From Aquipseudomonas alcaligenes NBRC 14159 (lineage in GTDB: Bacteria; Pseudomonadota; Gammaproteobacteria; Pseudomonadales; Pseudomonadaceae), in assembly GCF_000467105.1 (NCBI RefSeq), contig NZ_BATI01000014.1:1-64000 (forward strand): DNA of 64,000 nt, written 5' to 3'. The position numbers and the translations under genes were made by a program. The first letter of the stretch is position 1. Each line of letters begins with the position of its first letter. The notes beneath the pieces were generated by a model. It had not been told where the DNA came from and did not search any database. It saw nothing but the letters and a program-made list of their open reading frames with translations. Below, one piece after another: positions 48,686 through 56,578 of the stretch.

Positions 48686-50020
48686 ATGACAACGAATGTA
48701 GAAAAGAAAGCGCCTAGTGTAGGGTTTATTTCCTTAGGGTGCCCGAAGGCCACCGTCGACTCCGAACGCATCCTCACCCAGCTGCGCATGGAAGGGTACG
48801 AGATCGTCCCGACCTACCAGGATGCCGACGTCGTGGTGGTCAACACCTGCGGCTTCATCGACAGCGCCAAGGCCGAATCGCTGGACACCATCGGCGAAGC
48901 CATCGCCGAGAACGGCAAGGTGATCGTCACCGGCTGCATGGGCGTGTCCGAGAACGCCATCCGCGACGTGCACCCGAGCGTGCTGGCCGTCACCGGCCCG
49001 CAGCAGTACGAGCAGGTGGTCAACGCCGTGCACGAGGTGATCCCGCCCAAGGCCGACCACAACCCCTACGTCGACCTGGTGCCGCCGCAGGGCATCAAGC
49101 TCACTCCGCGCCACTACGCCTACCTGAAGATTTCCGAAGGCTGCAACCACAGCTGCGCCTTCTGCATCATCCCGTCCATGCGCGGCAAGCTGGTCAGCCG
49201 CCCGGTCGGCGACGTGTTGTCCGAGGCCCAGCGCCTGGTCAAGGCCGGCGTGAAGGAACTGTTGGTGATCAGCCAGGACACCAGCGCCTACGGCGTCGAC
49301 CTCAAGTACAAGACCGACTTCTGGGAAGGCCAGCCGGTCAAGACGCGCATGAAGGAACTGTGCGAAGCACTCTCCAGCATGGGCGTATGGGTGCGCCTGC
49401 ACTACGTCTACCCCTACCCGAACGTCGACGACGTGATCCCGCTGATGGCCGCCGGTAAGCTGCTGCCCTACCTGGACATCCCCTTCCAGCACGCCAGCCC
49501 GAAAGTGCTCAAGGCCATGAAGCGCCCCGCCTTCGAAGACAAGACCCTGGCGCGCATCAAGGCCTGGCGCGAGATGTGCCCGGAGCTGACCATCCGCTCC
49601 ACCTTCATCGTCGGCTTCCCCGGCGAAACCGAAGAAGACTTCCAGTACCTGCTGGACTGGCTGACCGAAGCCCAGCTCGACCGCGTCGGCTGCTTCCAGT
49701 ACAGCCCGGTAGACGGTGCCCCCGCCAACGACCTGGGCCTGGAGCCGGTACCGGATGACGTCAAGCAGGATCGCTGGGACCGCTTCATGGCCCACCAACA
49801 GGCCATCAGCGCCGCCCGCCTGCAGCGCAAGATCGGCACCGAGATCGAAGTGCTGATCGACGAAGTCGACCACGAAGGCGCCGTCGCCCGCTCTTGGGCC
49901 GATGCACCGGAAATCGACGGCAGCGTGTTCATCGACTCCACCAGCGTGCAACCGGGCGACAAGGTGCGCGTACGCGTTGTGGATGCCGACGAATACGACC
50001 TCTGGGCCGAACTGGTTTGA
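48686..50020 (+). CDS. rimO: Ribosomal protein S12 methylthiotransferase RimO (hybrid, phage-derived N-terminus)
   Basis: 444 aa, radical SAM enzyme adding a methylthio group to Asp of ribosomal protein S12. Residues 1-20 come from prophage DNA; from Lys21 on it is host. The UPF0004 domain cluster uses Cys19 (SLGCPK), NTCGF and [15 protein letters not shown] is the radical SAM CxxxCxxC; a TRAM domain ends the protein ([17 protein letters not shown] end). Host residues VGFVSLGCP are matched by phage VGFISLGCP with different codons, so the enzyme is probably active. Confidence 0.95.
   Translation: MTTNVEKKAPSVGFISLGCPKATVDSERILTQLRMEGYEIVPTYQDADVVVVNTCGFIDSAKAESLDTIGEAIAENGKVIVTGCMGVSENAIRDVHPSVLAVTGPQQYEQVVNAVHEVIPPKADHNPYVDLVPPQGIKLTPRHYAYLKISEGCNHSCAFCIIPSMRGKLVSRPVGDVLSEAQRLVKAGVKELLVISQDTSAYGVDLKYKTDFWEGQPVKTRMKELCEALSSMGVWVRLHYVYPYPNVDDVIPLMAAGKLLPYLDIPFQHASPKVLKAMKRPAFEDKTLARIKAWREMCPELTIRSTFIVGFPGETEEDFQYLLDWLTEAQLDRVGCFQYSPVDGAPANDLGLEPVPDDVKQDRWDRFMAHQQAISAARLQRKIGTEIEVLIDEVDHEGAVARSWADAPEIDGSVFIDSTSVQPGDKVRVRVVDADEYDLWAELV
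48740..48744. other. attR core of the prophage
   Basis: TGCCC shared with attL at 2528-2532. Left flank TTTCCTTAGGG is phage, right flank GAAGGCCACCGTCGAC is host rimO. The core codes for Cys19-Pro20 of RimO. GGG-TG-CCC is symmetric around TG in the phage version, suggesting TG as the crossover dinucleotide. Confidence 0.85.
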
Positions 50021-50035
50021 CCGTATAGCGCTGCG

Positions 50036-50063
50036 AAAAAGCCCCGCCAATGCGGGGCTTTTT
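50036..50063 (+). terminator. Terminator of rimO
   Basis: AAAAAGCCCCGC / GCGGGGCTTTTT stem with a 4-nt loop, 15 bp after the stop codon. The following 294 bp (50064-50357) contain no gene that I can support; the stretch is less GC-rich than its surroundings. Confidence 0.9.
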
Positions 50064-50357
50064 CATGCCCGGTCGAGCGGACTAAATACTGCCGCCTCAC
50101 TGTAGTTGGGCAGATGTCTGCGTGGTATCCACATCAATAAGGCACTTATAAATGTGAACCTGTAGCGTCCTTCGCCAACTTGGAGCATGGTTCAAGCCGC
50201 TCGCTCGAGACCGCGCGCGACCTTAACCTGAAGACCATGTTTCACTGGCCCCGGTGCCTTGATGGCGCTATTAAGGGCGACGAAGCCCTAAGCACGCATC
50301 TTGTGCCTTTGGAGCAAAGGTGTGGCGTGTGCACTGACCGAACACGAAGGAGTTCCT

Positions 50358-52274
50358 GTGCGACTTTCCAAGGAAGGATTAAAGACTCGGCTTGGTCAAA
50401 CTGGCCGTTTGGCTATCACCACCCTCGCCTTGCTTGCCCCCTTGCCTACGCCAGCTGCAGAAGGCGGCCCCGACCTGATACCGCTATGCGGTGGCCCATT
50501 CCAGCTCTGCGGCTATATCGAAAAGAACAGCCGTGAGGAGCGTATCCCTCCGCAATTTGAGGTTGCCCATCCCTTTAGCGAAGGCCTGGCTGCCGTGCGC
50601 ATTGAAGGAAGGTATGGCTTCATCGATACGACAGGAAAGGTAGTTATCGCCCCAAGTTTTCATAACGCAGGACTCTTTGCAGGTGAATATGCGGAAGTCC
50701 GCCTGGGCGATGCATCAGGAATAATCAATCGCTCGGGGGTGCTTGTTATTTCGCCACGATTCCAGCGGATCATCCCTTTTACCGGCGATACATTCATCGC
50801 GGAGCCGTTGCGGGAGAAGCAGCGGAAGAATCCCCACAGCGACAGGCGATTGCGCGGGTTTACCGACCCCTTTTCATTAATCTCAATGGAGCACGCGGGA
50901 CTTTTCCATATCCGAAGAGGATGGCTCTCTGATCAAAACCTGAAATTTGCACGCTTCGACCATCCGCAACGTGGGCTTATCTGGGCTGGGAAGAGCGACG
51001 GAATGCACGAAGAGCTCTGGGGCCTCATGCGATCCAATGGAACCTGGCAGGTGAGCCCGCGATACCATCATGTGCAACAACTGACGGAGGCGCATGCGGT
51101 AGTCGCGGGGCTGCCGGCCGATGCACCATCTCCGCAGCAACGCCGAGATACCCAGCGCTGGGGCGCAGTTGATCGCAACGGTAAGCTGGTCGTTCCGTTG
51201 AAGTTCGAGCATCTCAGTTACTGGCGTGGAGGCTATGGCATTGCGCAGGAGGGCAAGCCGCTCGGACCTGATGGCGCACCTGGCGCGACAAAGCAGGGAA
51301 TCGTGCGCTCCGATGGCACACTGCTCGCGGATCGCTATTTCGACGCGGTCGATGTCAAGGACGACGGCAAGTTGCCACGAGGCCGGCTCGGCAAAACCTG
51401 GTACAGCATCAATCCAAGCGGGCACCTGATTCCGGACCAACTCGACGGCACGCCACTGGTCGAGTGTGCTGGTGGTCTGACCGTTGTCCAGCGTGGCGAG
51501 ACCGTTGAATTTCGTAAATCCGGACAAAGTCAGTCGGTCGGCACATTTGATAGCGGTCATTTCCCCAGCAAAGACTGTCCGGGACCGTTCTCTGCCAAGC
51601 GCAATGGAAAGTGGTTTTTCATCTTGGAGGACGGCGCCGTTATCGGCGGCAGGAATGGTTTCGAGAGCCTCTACGGGTTTCGCGGAAACCACGCGGCAGT
51701 TCAGGTCGATGGCAAATGGGGGATCATCGACCGCGCAGGCACCTTCACTATCCAACCGAGCCTCGCCACGCTGCGACCTGTCGGCAATGGCGCATTTATT
51801 GTGGGCGAGAGCAAAGATACCTACTGGATCAATGCATACGGTGAGCGGATTGCAAAGCCCGTCAAAGAAAGACCACCCGCTGAACAGGAGCTGACCTGCG
51901 CGGGCGGATTGCGTTTCTTCGAGCGGGACGGTCTATGGGGCTTTCAAGATTTCAACGGCAAAACAGTTATTGAGCCGCGGTTTCGCGCTCTGTCTTGCTT
52001 CGAACAAGGTGTTTCATGGGCCGCGGCGCCCGACGCACGGGCGTGGTGCGCGATTGGACCGAACGGACAGAGGCGTGACGGCATCGAATGCCGCGAGACA
52101 TACCATCCGCGAGGATCCAGTCATTACTACCCTGAGCAACTCGGAAGCACCCCTTACGAAAGCAGCGTCCTTTGGAATCGTGCCTTGCTGGAGTATCGGG
52201 CGCGCACGCGTGACAACCCACCCAAGTGGGTAGGCGATGGAGTCCGAGGGCGGGGCAGCTTCGATGCCGAGTAA
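50358..52274 (+). CDS. Secreted WG-repeat protein
   Basis: 638 aa from GTG 50358 with AAGGAG seven bases upstream. A signal peptide is visible (LAITTLALLAPLPTPAAEG). The rest consists of WG repeats, each with a core like RYGFIDTTGKVVIAPSF: further copies near WGAVDRNGKLVVPLKFEHL, KWGIIDRAGTFTIQPS and LWGFQDFNGKTVIEPRF. These beta units often form propeller-like proteins in the envelope. Function unknown. Codon use is more mixed and less GC-rich than that of neighbours, suggesting transfer. Confidence 0.82.
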   Translation: MRLSKEGLKTRLGQTGRLAITTLALLAPLPTPAAEGGPDLIPLCGGPFQLCGYIEKNSREERIPPQFEVAHPFSEGLAAVRIEGRYGFIDTTGKVVIAPSFHNAGLFAGEYAEVRLGDASGIINRSGVLVISPRFQRIIPFTGDTFIAEPLREKQRKNPHSDRRLRGFTDPFSLISMEHAGLFHIRRGWLSDQNLKFARFDHPQRGLIWAGKSDGMHEELWGLMRSNGTWQVSPRYHHVQQLTEAHAVVAGLPADAPSPQQRRDTQRWGAVDRNGKLVVPLKFEHLSYWRGGYGIAQEGKPLGPDGAPGATKQGIVRSDGTLLADRYFDAVDVKDDGKLPRGRLGKTWYSINPSGHLIPDQLDGTPLVECAGGLTVVQRGETVEFRKSGQSQSVGTFDSGHFPSKDCPGPFSAKRNGKWFFILEDGAVIGGRNGFESLYGFRGNHAAVQVDGKWGIIDRAGTFTIQPSLATLRPVGNGAFIVGESKDTYWINAYGERIAKPVKERPPAEQELTCAGGLRFFERDGLWGFQDFNGKTVIEPRFRALSCFEQGVSWAAAPDARAWCAIGPNGQRRDGIECRETYHPRGSSHYYPEQLGSTPYESSVLWNRALLEYRARTRDNPPKWVGDGVRGRGSFDAE

Positions 52275-52373
52275 TGCATCACGGCCTCCCCTGCCGAGCC
52301 GCCACTACGACAAGGTGGCCGACTAAGGCAGGCGCTCGCTAACATGGGCGCGTCTCCCTGCACGTACCCCCTT

Positions 52374-53066
52374 ATGTCCTACTCCGTTACCCCCGTCGGC
52401 TTCATGCGCTCCTGCTTCAAGGAGAAGTTCGCCATTCCTCGTCAGCCGCTGCTCGCGCCGGCCGCGCGTGGAGTACTGGAGCTGGTGCCGCCGTTCGACC
52501 GGGCCGTGGCCGTGGAGGGGCTGGAGCGGATCAGCCATGTGTGGCTGCTGTTCCTCTTCCATCAGGCGCTGGAGGACAAGCCGCGACTGAAGGTGCGCCC
52601 ACCACGCCTGGGCGGCAATGCCACGCTGGGGGTGTTCGCCAGCCGCGCCACTTACCGGCCCAATGGCATTGGCCAGTCGGTGGTGAAGCTGGATCGCGTC
52701 GAGCCGGGGCGGCTTTGGCTGTCCGGCATCGACCTGCTGGACGGCACGCCGGTACTGGATATCAAGCCCTACGTGCCTTATGCCGACCGGGTGCCCGAGG
52801 CCTTCAACCGCATCGCCGATGCACCGCCGGTGGCAGTACCGGTGGAATGGAGCGCCAGCGCCCTGACCCAGGCGCAGGAGCATGCGCAACGCCTGGGCGA
52901 GCCGCTGGTGGAGCTGATCGAGCAGTGCCTGGCCCAGGACCCGCGCCCGGCCTATCAGGTGCCGGAGCCGGAGCGCCGCTACGGCGTGCTGCTGTGGGAC
53001 GTGCAGGTGCGCTGGCACTACCCCGAGCCGGGGCGTATCCGTGTTCTGGAAGTGGTGCCGGGCTAA
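52374..53066 (+). CDS. trmO: tRNA (adenine37-N6)-methyltransferase TrmO
   Basis: 230-aa member of the TsaA/YaeB family, which methylates t6A37 in tRNA-Thr. Conserved stretches: FKEKFAIPRQPLL, GLERISHVWLLFLFHQ, LGVFASRATYRPNGIGQSVVKLD and GIDLLDGTPVLDIKPYVPYAD. ATG 52374 gives MSYSVTPVGF, the expected start; an upstream ATG has no support. It stands alone on the plus strand. Confidence 0.92.
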   Translation: MSYSVTPVGFMRSCFKEKFAIPRQPLLAPAARGVLELVPPFDRAVAVEGLERISHVWLLFLFHQALEDKPRLKVRPPRLGGNATLGVFASRATYRPNGIGQSVVKLDRVEPGRLWLSGIDLLDGTPVLDIKPYVPYADRVPEAFNRIADAPPVAVPVEWSASALTQAQEHAQRLGEPLVELIEQCLAQDPRPAYQVPEPERRYGVLLWDVQVRWHYPEPGRIRVLEVVPG

Positions 53067-53155
53067 GCGGTTGCCGCCCTCCCGGATTGCACCCGGCTAT
53101 ATCCTTAGCGGCGCCCCGCCACGAATTGCATCAGGGCTACATCCCTCTCCCCCTG

Positions 53156-53181
53156 CCCCTCTCCCGTGAACGGGAGAGGGG
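53156..53181. repeat. CCCTCTCCC/GGGAGAGGG palindromic intergenic repeat
   Basis: Arms CCCCTCTCCCGT and ACGGGAGAGGGG, related to the elements at 2-29 and 58080-58100. It lies between the convergent trmO and fpr genes. Confidence 0.6.
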
Positions 53182-53200
53182 TGCACTGAGGCCAGAAACG

Positions 53201-53226
53201 ACAAACCCGCCGATTGGCGGGTTTGT
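53201..53226 (-). terminator. Terminator of fpr
   Basis: ACAAACCCGCC / GGCGGGTTTGT stem, 18 bp past the fpr stop on the minus strand; works for the convergent trmO as well. Confidence 0.8.
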
Positions 53227-53244
53227 GGATGGTGCGGCTGGCGC

Positions 53245-54024
53245 TTATTTCTCGACGAAGGCGCGCTCGATCAGGTAGTCGCCCGGCTCGCGCATGCGCG
53301 GGGAGATCTTCAGGCCGAAGCTGTCGAGAACCTCGCTGGTCTCGTCGAGCATGCTCGGGCTGCCGCAGATCATGGCGCGGTCGTCCTGCGGGTTGATCGG
53401 CGGCAGGCCGATATCCTCGAACAGCTTGCCGCTGCGCATCAGGTCGGTCAGACGGCCCTGATTCTCGAAGGGCTCGCGGGTCACGGTCGGGTAGTAGATC
53501 AGCTTTTCCTTCACCGCCTCGCCGAAGAACTCGTTCTGCGGCAGGTGCTGGGTGATGAATTCGCGGTAGGCCACTTCGTTCACGTAACGCACGCCGTGGA
53601 CCAGGATCACCTTCTCGAAACGCTCGTAGGTCTCGGGGTCCTGGATCACGCTCATGAAGGGTGCCAGGCCGGTGCCGGTGCTGAGCAGGTACAGATGCTT
53701 GCCCGGGTTGAGGTCGTCGAGCACCAGGGTGCCGGTGGGCTTCTTGCTGATGAGGATCTCGTCGCCTTCCTTGAGGTGCTGCAGCTGCGAGGTCAGCGGG
53801 CCATCCGGCACCTTGATGCTGAAGAACTCCAGGTTCTCTTCCCAGTTCGGGCTGGCGATGGAGTAGGCGCGCATCAGCGGGCGGCCGTTGGGCTGCTGCA
53901 GGCCGATCATCACGAACTGGCCGTTCTCGAAGCGCAGGCCCGGGTCGCGGGTGCACTTGAAGCTGAACAGGGTGTCGTTCCAGTGATGCACACTGAGCAC
54001 GCGTTCCGAGTTCATGTTGCTCAT
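53245..54024 (-). CDS. fpr: Ferredoxin/flavodoxin-NADP+ reductase
   Basis: 259-aa FAD enzyme moving electrons between NADPH and ferredoxin or flavodoxin. RAYSIASPNWEENLEFFSI (residues 52-70) binds FAD, STGTGLAPFMSVIQD is the NADP-binding loop, and MICGSPSML is conserved in the family. The C-terminus FVEK is typical of the bacterial subclass I type. The gene diverges from a LysR regulator matching FinR, which activates fpr under oxidative stress in Pseudomonas. Confidence 0.95.
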   Translation of the reverse strand: MSNMNSERVLSVHHWNDTLFSFKCTRDPGLRFENGQFVMIGLQQPNGRPLMRAYSIASPNWEENLEFFSIKVPDGPLTSQLQHLKEGDEILISKKPTGTLVLDDLNPGKHLYLLSTGTGLAPFMSVIQDPETYERFEKVILVHGVRYVNEVAYREFITQHLPQNEFFGEAVKEKLIYYPTVTREPFENQGRLTDLMRSGKLFEDIGLPPINPQDDRAMICGSPSMLDETSEVLDSFGLKISPRMREPGDYLIERAFVEK

Positions 54025-54195
54025 GCGGGTGTCCTCAAAAAGTTTCGGTATTCAGATTGCCGGAAAGTGCGTCCGCCCTGGTTGAGCCAGGTCAATGCGG
54101 ACCATCGTCTGCTGGCGGCATTGCGCGACATTCTAGTGAGGACCACAATATCTGTTAAGCGAATTATCAAGATATGGATTATTGGTTATATAGAT
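54025..54195. promoter_or_regulatory. fpr-finR divergent promoter region
   Basis: 171 bp with an AT-rich end next to finR. ATATCTGTT and ATTATCAAGATAT form an imperfect dyad (54148-54175), suitable for a LysR-type regulator. No clear -35/-10 pair was assigned. Confidence 0.5.
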
Positions 54196-55122
54196 ATGCG
54201 ATTCACACTCAGACAATTGGAAGTCTTCGTCGCCGTGGCCAAGCAGGAAAGCGTGTCGCGTGCAGCGGAATCGCTGGCCCTCTCGCAGTCCGCCGCCAGC
54301 ACCTCGCTCAGCGAGCTGGAGCGGCAGTCCGACTGCCAGCTGTTCGACCGCGCCGGCAAGCGCCTGTCGCTCAACGCCCTCGGCCGCCAGCTGTTGCCGC
54401 AGGCCGTGGCGCTGCTCGACCAGGCCCGCGAGATCGAGCGCCTGCTCAGCGGCAAGACAGGCTACGGCCTGCTGGAGCTGGGCGCCACCCTCACCGTCGG
54501 CAACTACCTGGCCACCCTGCTGATCGGCAACTTCATGCAGCGCCACCCGGAATGCCGCCTCAAGCTGCACGTGCAGAACACCGCCAACGTGGTGCAGCAG
54601 GTGGCTCACTATGAGCTGGACCTGGGACTGATCGAAGGCGATTGCCAGCATCCGGACATTGAGGTGCAGCCCTGGGTCGAGGATGAGCTGGTGGTGTTCT
54701 GCGCGCCACGCCACCCGCTGGCCGAGCGCGGCAGCGCGACCCTGGAAGAGCTGGGCCGCGAGGCCTGGATCCTGCGCGAACAGGGCTCGGGCACGCGCCT
54801 GACCTTCGACCAGGCGATGCGTCATCACCCGGCGCAGCTGAATATCCGTCTGGAGCTGGAACACACCGAGGCGATCAAGCGCGCCGTGGAATCGGGCCTG
54901 GGCATCGGCTGCATTTCACGCCTGGCCCTGCGCGACGCGTTCCGCCGCGGCAGCCTGGTGCCGGTGGAGACGCCGGAACTGGACCTCACCCGCCAGTTCT
55001 ACTTCATCTGGCACCGCCAGAAGTACCAGACGGCGGCCATGCGCGAATTTCTCGAATTGTGCCGGGAGATGACGGCCGGTATCCGCCGCAGCGACGAGAT
55101 CATCCTGCCGTCGATCGCCTGA
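54196..55122 (+). CDS. finR: LysR-type regulator FinR
   Basis: 308 aa. The N-terminal helix-turn-helix is LEVFVAVAKQESVSRAAESL plus LSQSAASTSLSELE; the effector domain begins near residue 90 (LGATLTVGNYLATLLIGNFM). ATG 54196 starts MRFTLRQLEVF, as usual for the family; the longer frame across the fpr promoter is not coding. Divergence from fpr supports the FinR identity. Confidence 0.9.
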   Translation: MRFTLRQLEVFVAVAKQESVSRAAESLALSQSAASTSLSELERQSDCQLFDRAGKRLSLNALGRQLLPQAVALLDQAREIERLLSGKTGYGLLELGATLTVGNYLATLLIGNFMQRHPECRLKLHVQNTANVVQQVAHYELDLGLIEGDCQHPDIEVQPWVEDELVVFCAPRHPLAERGSATLEELGREAWILREQGSGTRLTFDQAMRHHPAQLNIRLELEHTEAIKRAVESGLGIGCISRLALRDAFRRGSLVPVETPELDLTRQFYFIWHRQKYQTAAMREFLELCREMTAGIRRSDEIILPSIA

Positions 55123-55146
55123 GCGACGACAACACGAAGCGTTCAG

Positions 55147-55506
55147 TCAGGCCGAGGCGGCCAGGGGATGAAAGCTGAAGTAGCTGCGCAGGGCATCGAC
55201 CATCTCTACATACTCGGCCGGCGGTGCCACCAGGGCGAAGCCGGAATCGAAAGTGCCCGGCGTCACGTCTTCGCGGCTCCACTGGCAGGTAGCGGCAAAG
55301 TCGATGTTGTGGATGCGGCCGTCGCGGCCGGGGATCTTCAGGCGCATGTCGAAACGCGCATTCACCAGCATGGGGTACTGGCTGATCAGCATCAGGCCGT
55401 CCAGCGACACGTTGCCGATAAACCCCATGGGTTTGTCGGTGATGCGGTTGAACACCTTGAGGTAGTAAGGCAGCTGGTGGCGCTCGATGCGACGCTGGAT
55501 ATGCAT
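55147..55506 (-). CDS. PilZ-domain protein
   Basis: 119 aa. RRIERHQLPYYLKV supplies the RxxxR motif and GNVSLDGLML the D/N-x-S-x-x-G motif, both needed for cyclic di-GMP binding. ATG 55506 (MHIQRRIERH) is taken; an upstream TTG has no advantage. Single-domain PilZ proteins act as c-di-GMP effectors. A GGDEF cyclase is encoded about 4.4 kb away, but no direct link is shown. Confidence 0.9.
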   Translation of the reverse strand: MHIQRRIERHQLPYYLKVFNRITDKPMGFIGNVSLDGLMLISQYPMLVNARFDMRLKIPGRDGRIHNIDFAATCQWSREDVTPGTFDSGFALVAPPAEYVEMVDALRSYFSFHPLAASA

Positions 55507-55566
55507 GGTAGCCAATCGCTATGAAAGAGGTTCGAGTATGGCTGCTGGGCTGCGGCTCGACCAGAC

Positions 55567-55992
55567 TCAGCCGCAGCGCTGGGCGATGCGAGACGACAGA
55601 CGGCTGCGCGCGGCCTCGACTTCTTTAACGTCGATGTAGGTGCGCTCGCCGTTGGCATCGGTGGTGAAATAGCGACCGTCACGCTCGATCTGCGAGAGGT
55701 TGCGGCGCAGCTCGCTGCACTCCTTGCTGCGCTCGGCGCGCACCTGGGCGGCGCGGGCATCGCTGGCGGCCTTCTCGTCGCGGCGGGCGTCGAAGTACTC
55801 CTCGGTACGCTGCTCGCGCTGACGGGTCGCTTCGTCACGCTCCACCACCTGGGGCTTCACCTCGACGGTTTCCGCGCCTGCCGCGCCGGGCTTTTCGCCG
55901 AAGTGCACGCGGCCCTGGGCGTCCGTCCAGCGGTAGATCTCCGCGCTGGCAAGGCCCGGAATGAGCATGGCGATGAACAACAGATGGCGCAT
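55567..55992 (-). CDS. DUF4124 periplasmic protein
   Basis: 141 aa from ATG 55992 with GGAGGGAACCCCC upstream. A signal peptide (LLFIAMLIPGLASA) is followed directly by IYRWTDAQGRVHFGEKP, the DUF4124 signature, then a long charged helix. Function unknown; common in Pseudomonas. Confidence 0.88.
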   Translation of the reverse strand: MRHLLFIAMLIPGLASAEIYRWTDAQGRVHFGEKPGAAGAETVEVKPQVVERDEATRQREQRTEEYFDARRDEKAASDARAAQVRAERSKECSELRRNLSQIERDGRYFTTDANGERTYIDVKEVEAARSRLSSRIAQRCG

Positions 55993-56065
55993 GGGGGTTC
56001 CCTCCTGATACCAGCTTAACGCCGCCCCTCCGCGCTGGGCGGCCCGCCGACCGGCGAGCTGGGCG

Positions 56066-56440
56066 TCACAGCGACGCCGGCGAAGCCTTGGCCGGTTCGT
56101 TCGCCTGATGATGCCCGAGCTGGCGCAATGTCTCCAGCCTGGCGCGCGCCCGGTAGGCGTATTCGCTGGCCGGGTAGCGGCTGATGATGAACTCGTAGGT
56201 CTGCGCCGCATCGACGAACAGGTTCTGCCGTTCCAGACACTGGCCACGCAGCAGGGAGATTTCCGGCTGGATGTAGCTGCGCGAGCGGCTGTTGCGCTCG
56301 GCGCGCGACAGGTCGAGCAGGGCCTGGTCGCAATCGCCCTCGGTGTAGTGACGGTAGGCCTCGTCGAGGTGGCGATCGAGCGAGACGCGGGTGCAACCGA
56401 CCAGGCTGGCCAGGGTGAGAATCAGGATCAGGGTTCGCAT
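56066..56440 (-). CDS. TPR-like lipoprotein
   Basis: 124 aa starting MRTLILILTLASLVGCTR: a lipoprotein signal with lipobox LVGC. The rest contains helical repeats (DEAYRHYTEGDCDQALLDLSRAE, RQNLFVDAAQTYEFIISRYPASEYAYRAR) like those of BamD-type outer-membrane lipoproteins. Divergent from pykA. Confidence 0.82.
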   Translation of the reverse strand: MRTLILILTLASLVGCTRVSLDRHLDEAYRHYTEGDCDQALLDLSRAERNSRSRSYIQPEISLLRGQCLERQNLFVDAAQTYEFIISRYPASEYAYRARARLETLRQLGHHQANEPAKASPASL

Positions 56441-56578
56441 GGTGAATTCCTCCGCTGCTGCAGTGTATCGGCGAAGCACAGGTTTTCTGCAGTGCCCGAC
56501 AGGTAGTGCAGGCGAACAATGACTACAGTGCGCGACCGTAGTAGCCTCGCCGCACGCTATAAAGACTGGAGTTCCCGC

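Larger units (their letters stand above)
2528..48744. mobile_element. Complete prophage integrated in rimO, about 46.2 kb
   Basis: Bounded by TGCCC cores in the displaced and rebuilt copies of the rimO 5' end. It contains a serine recombinase at the right edge, CI/Cro-type control, primase/helicase, terminase, portal, protease, capsid, tail and lysis genes, all with intact reading frames. The head genes follow the lambda order (Nu1, A, W, B, C, D, E, FII). A tape measure gene is present and I see no sheath gene, which suggests a siphovirus. All morphogenesis genes are on the minus strand. Nothing obviously decayed was seen, so it is probably inducible (inference). Confidence 0.95.

Noticed and set aside
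2528..48744. Longer direct repeats at prophage ends
   Set aside because: Only TGCCC (plus scattered G matches) is shared, so a tyrosine-integrase type attachment site was ruled out.
48673..48789. Recombinase start at 48789
   Set aside because: It would place 39 extra residues antisense to rimO, including host rimO sequence beyond attR, which cannot be part of the phage gene after excision.
53545..54195. N-terminal extension of FinR across fpr
   Set aside because: The in-frame extension is antisense to fpr; the canonical LysR start is ATG 54196.
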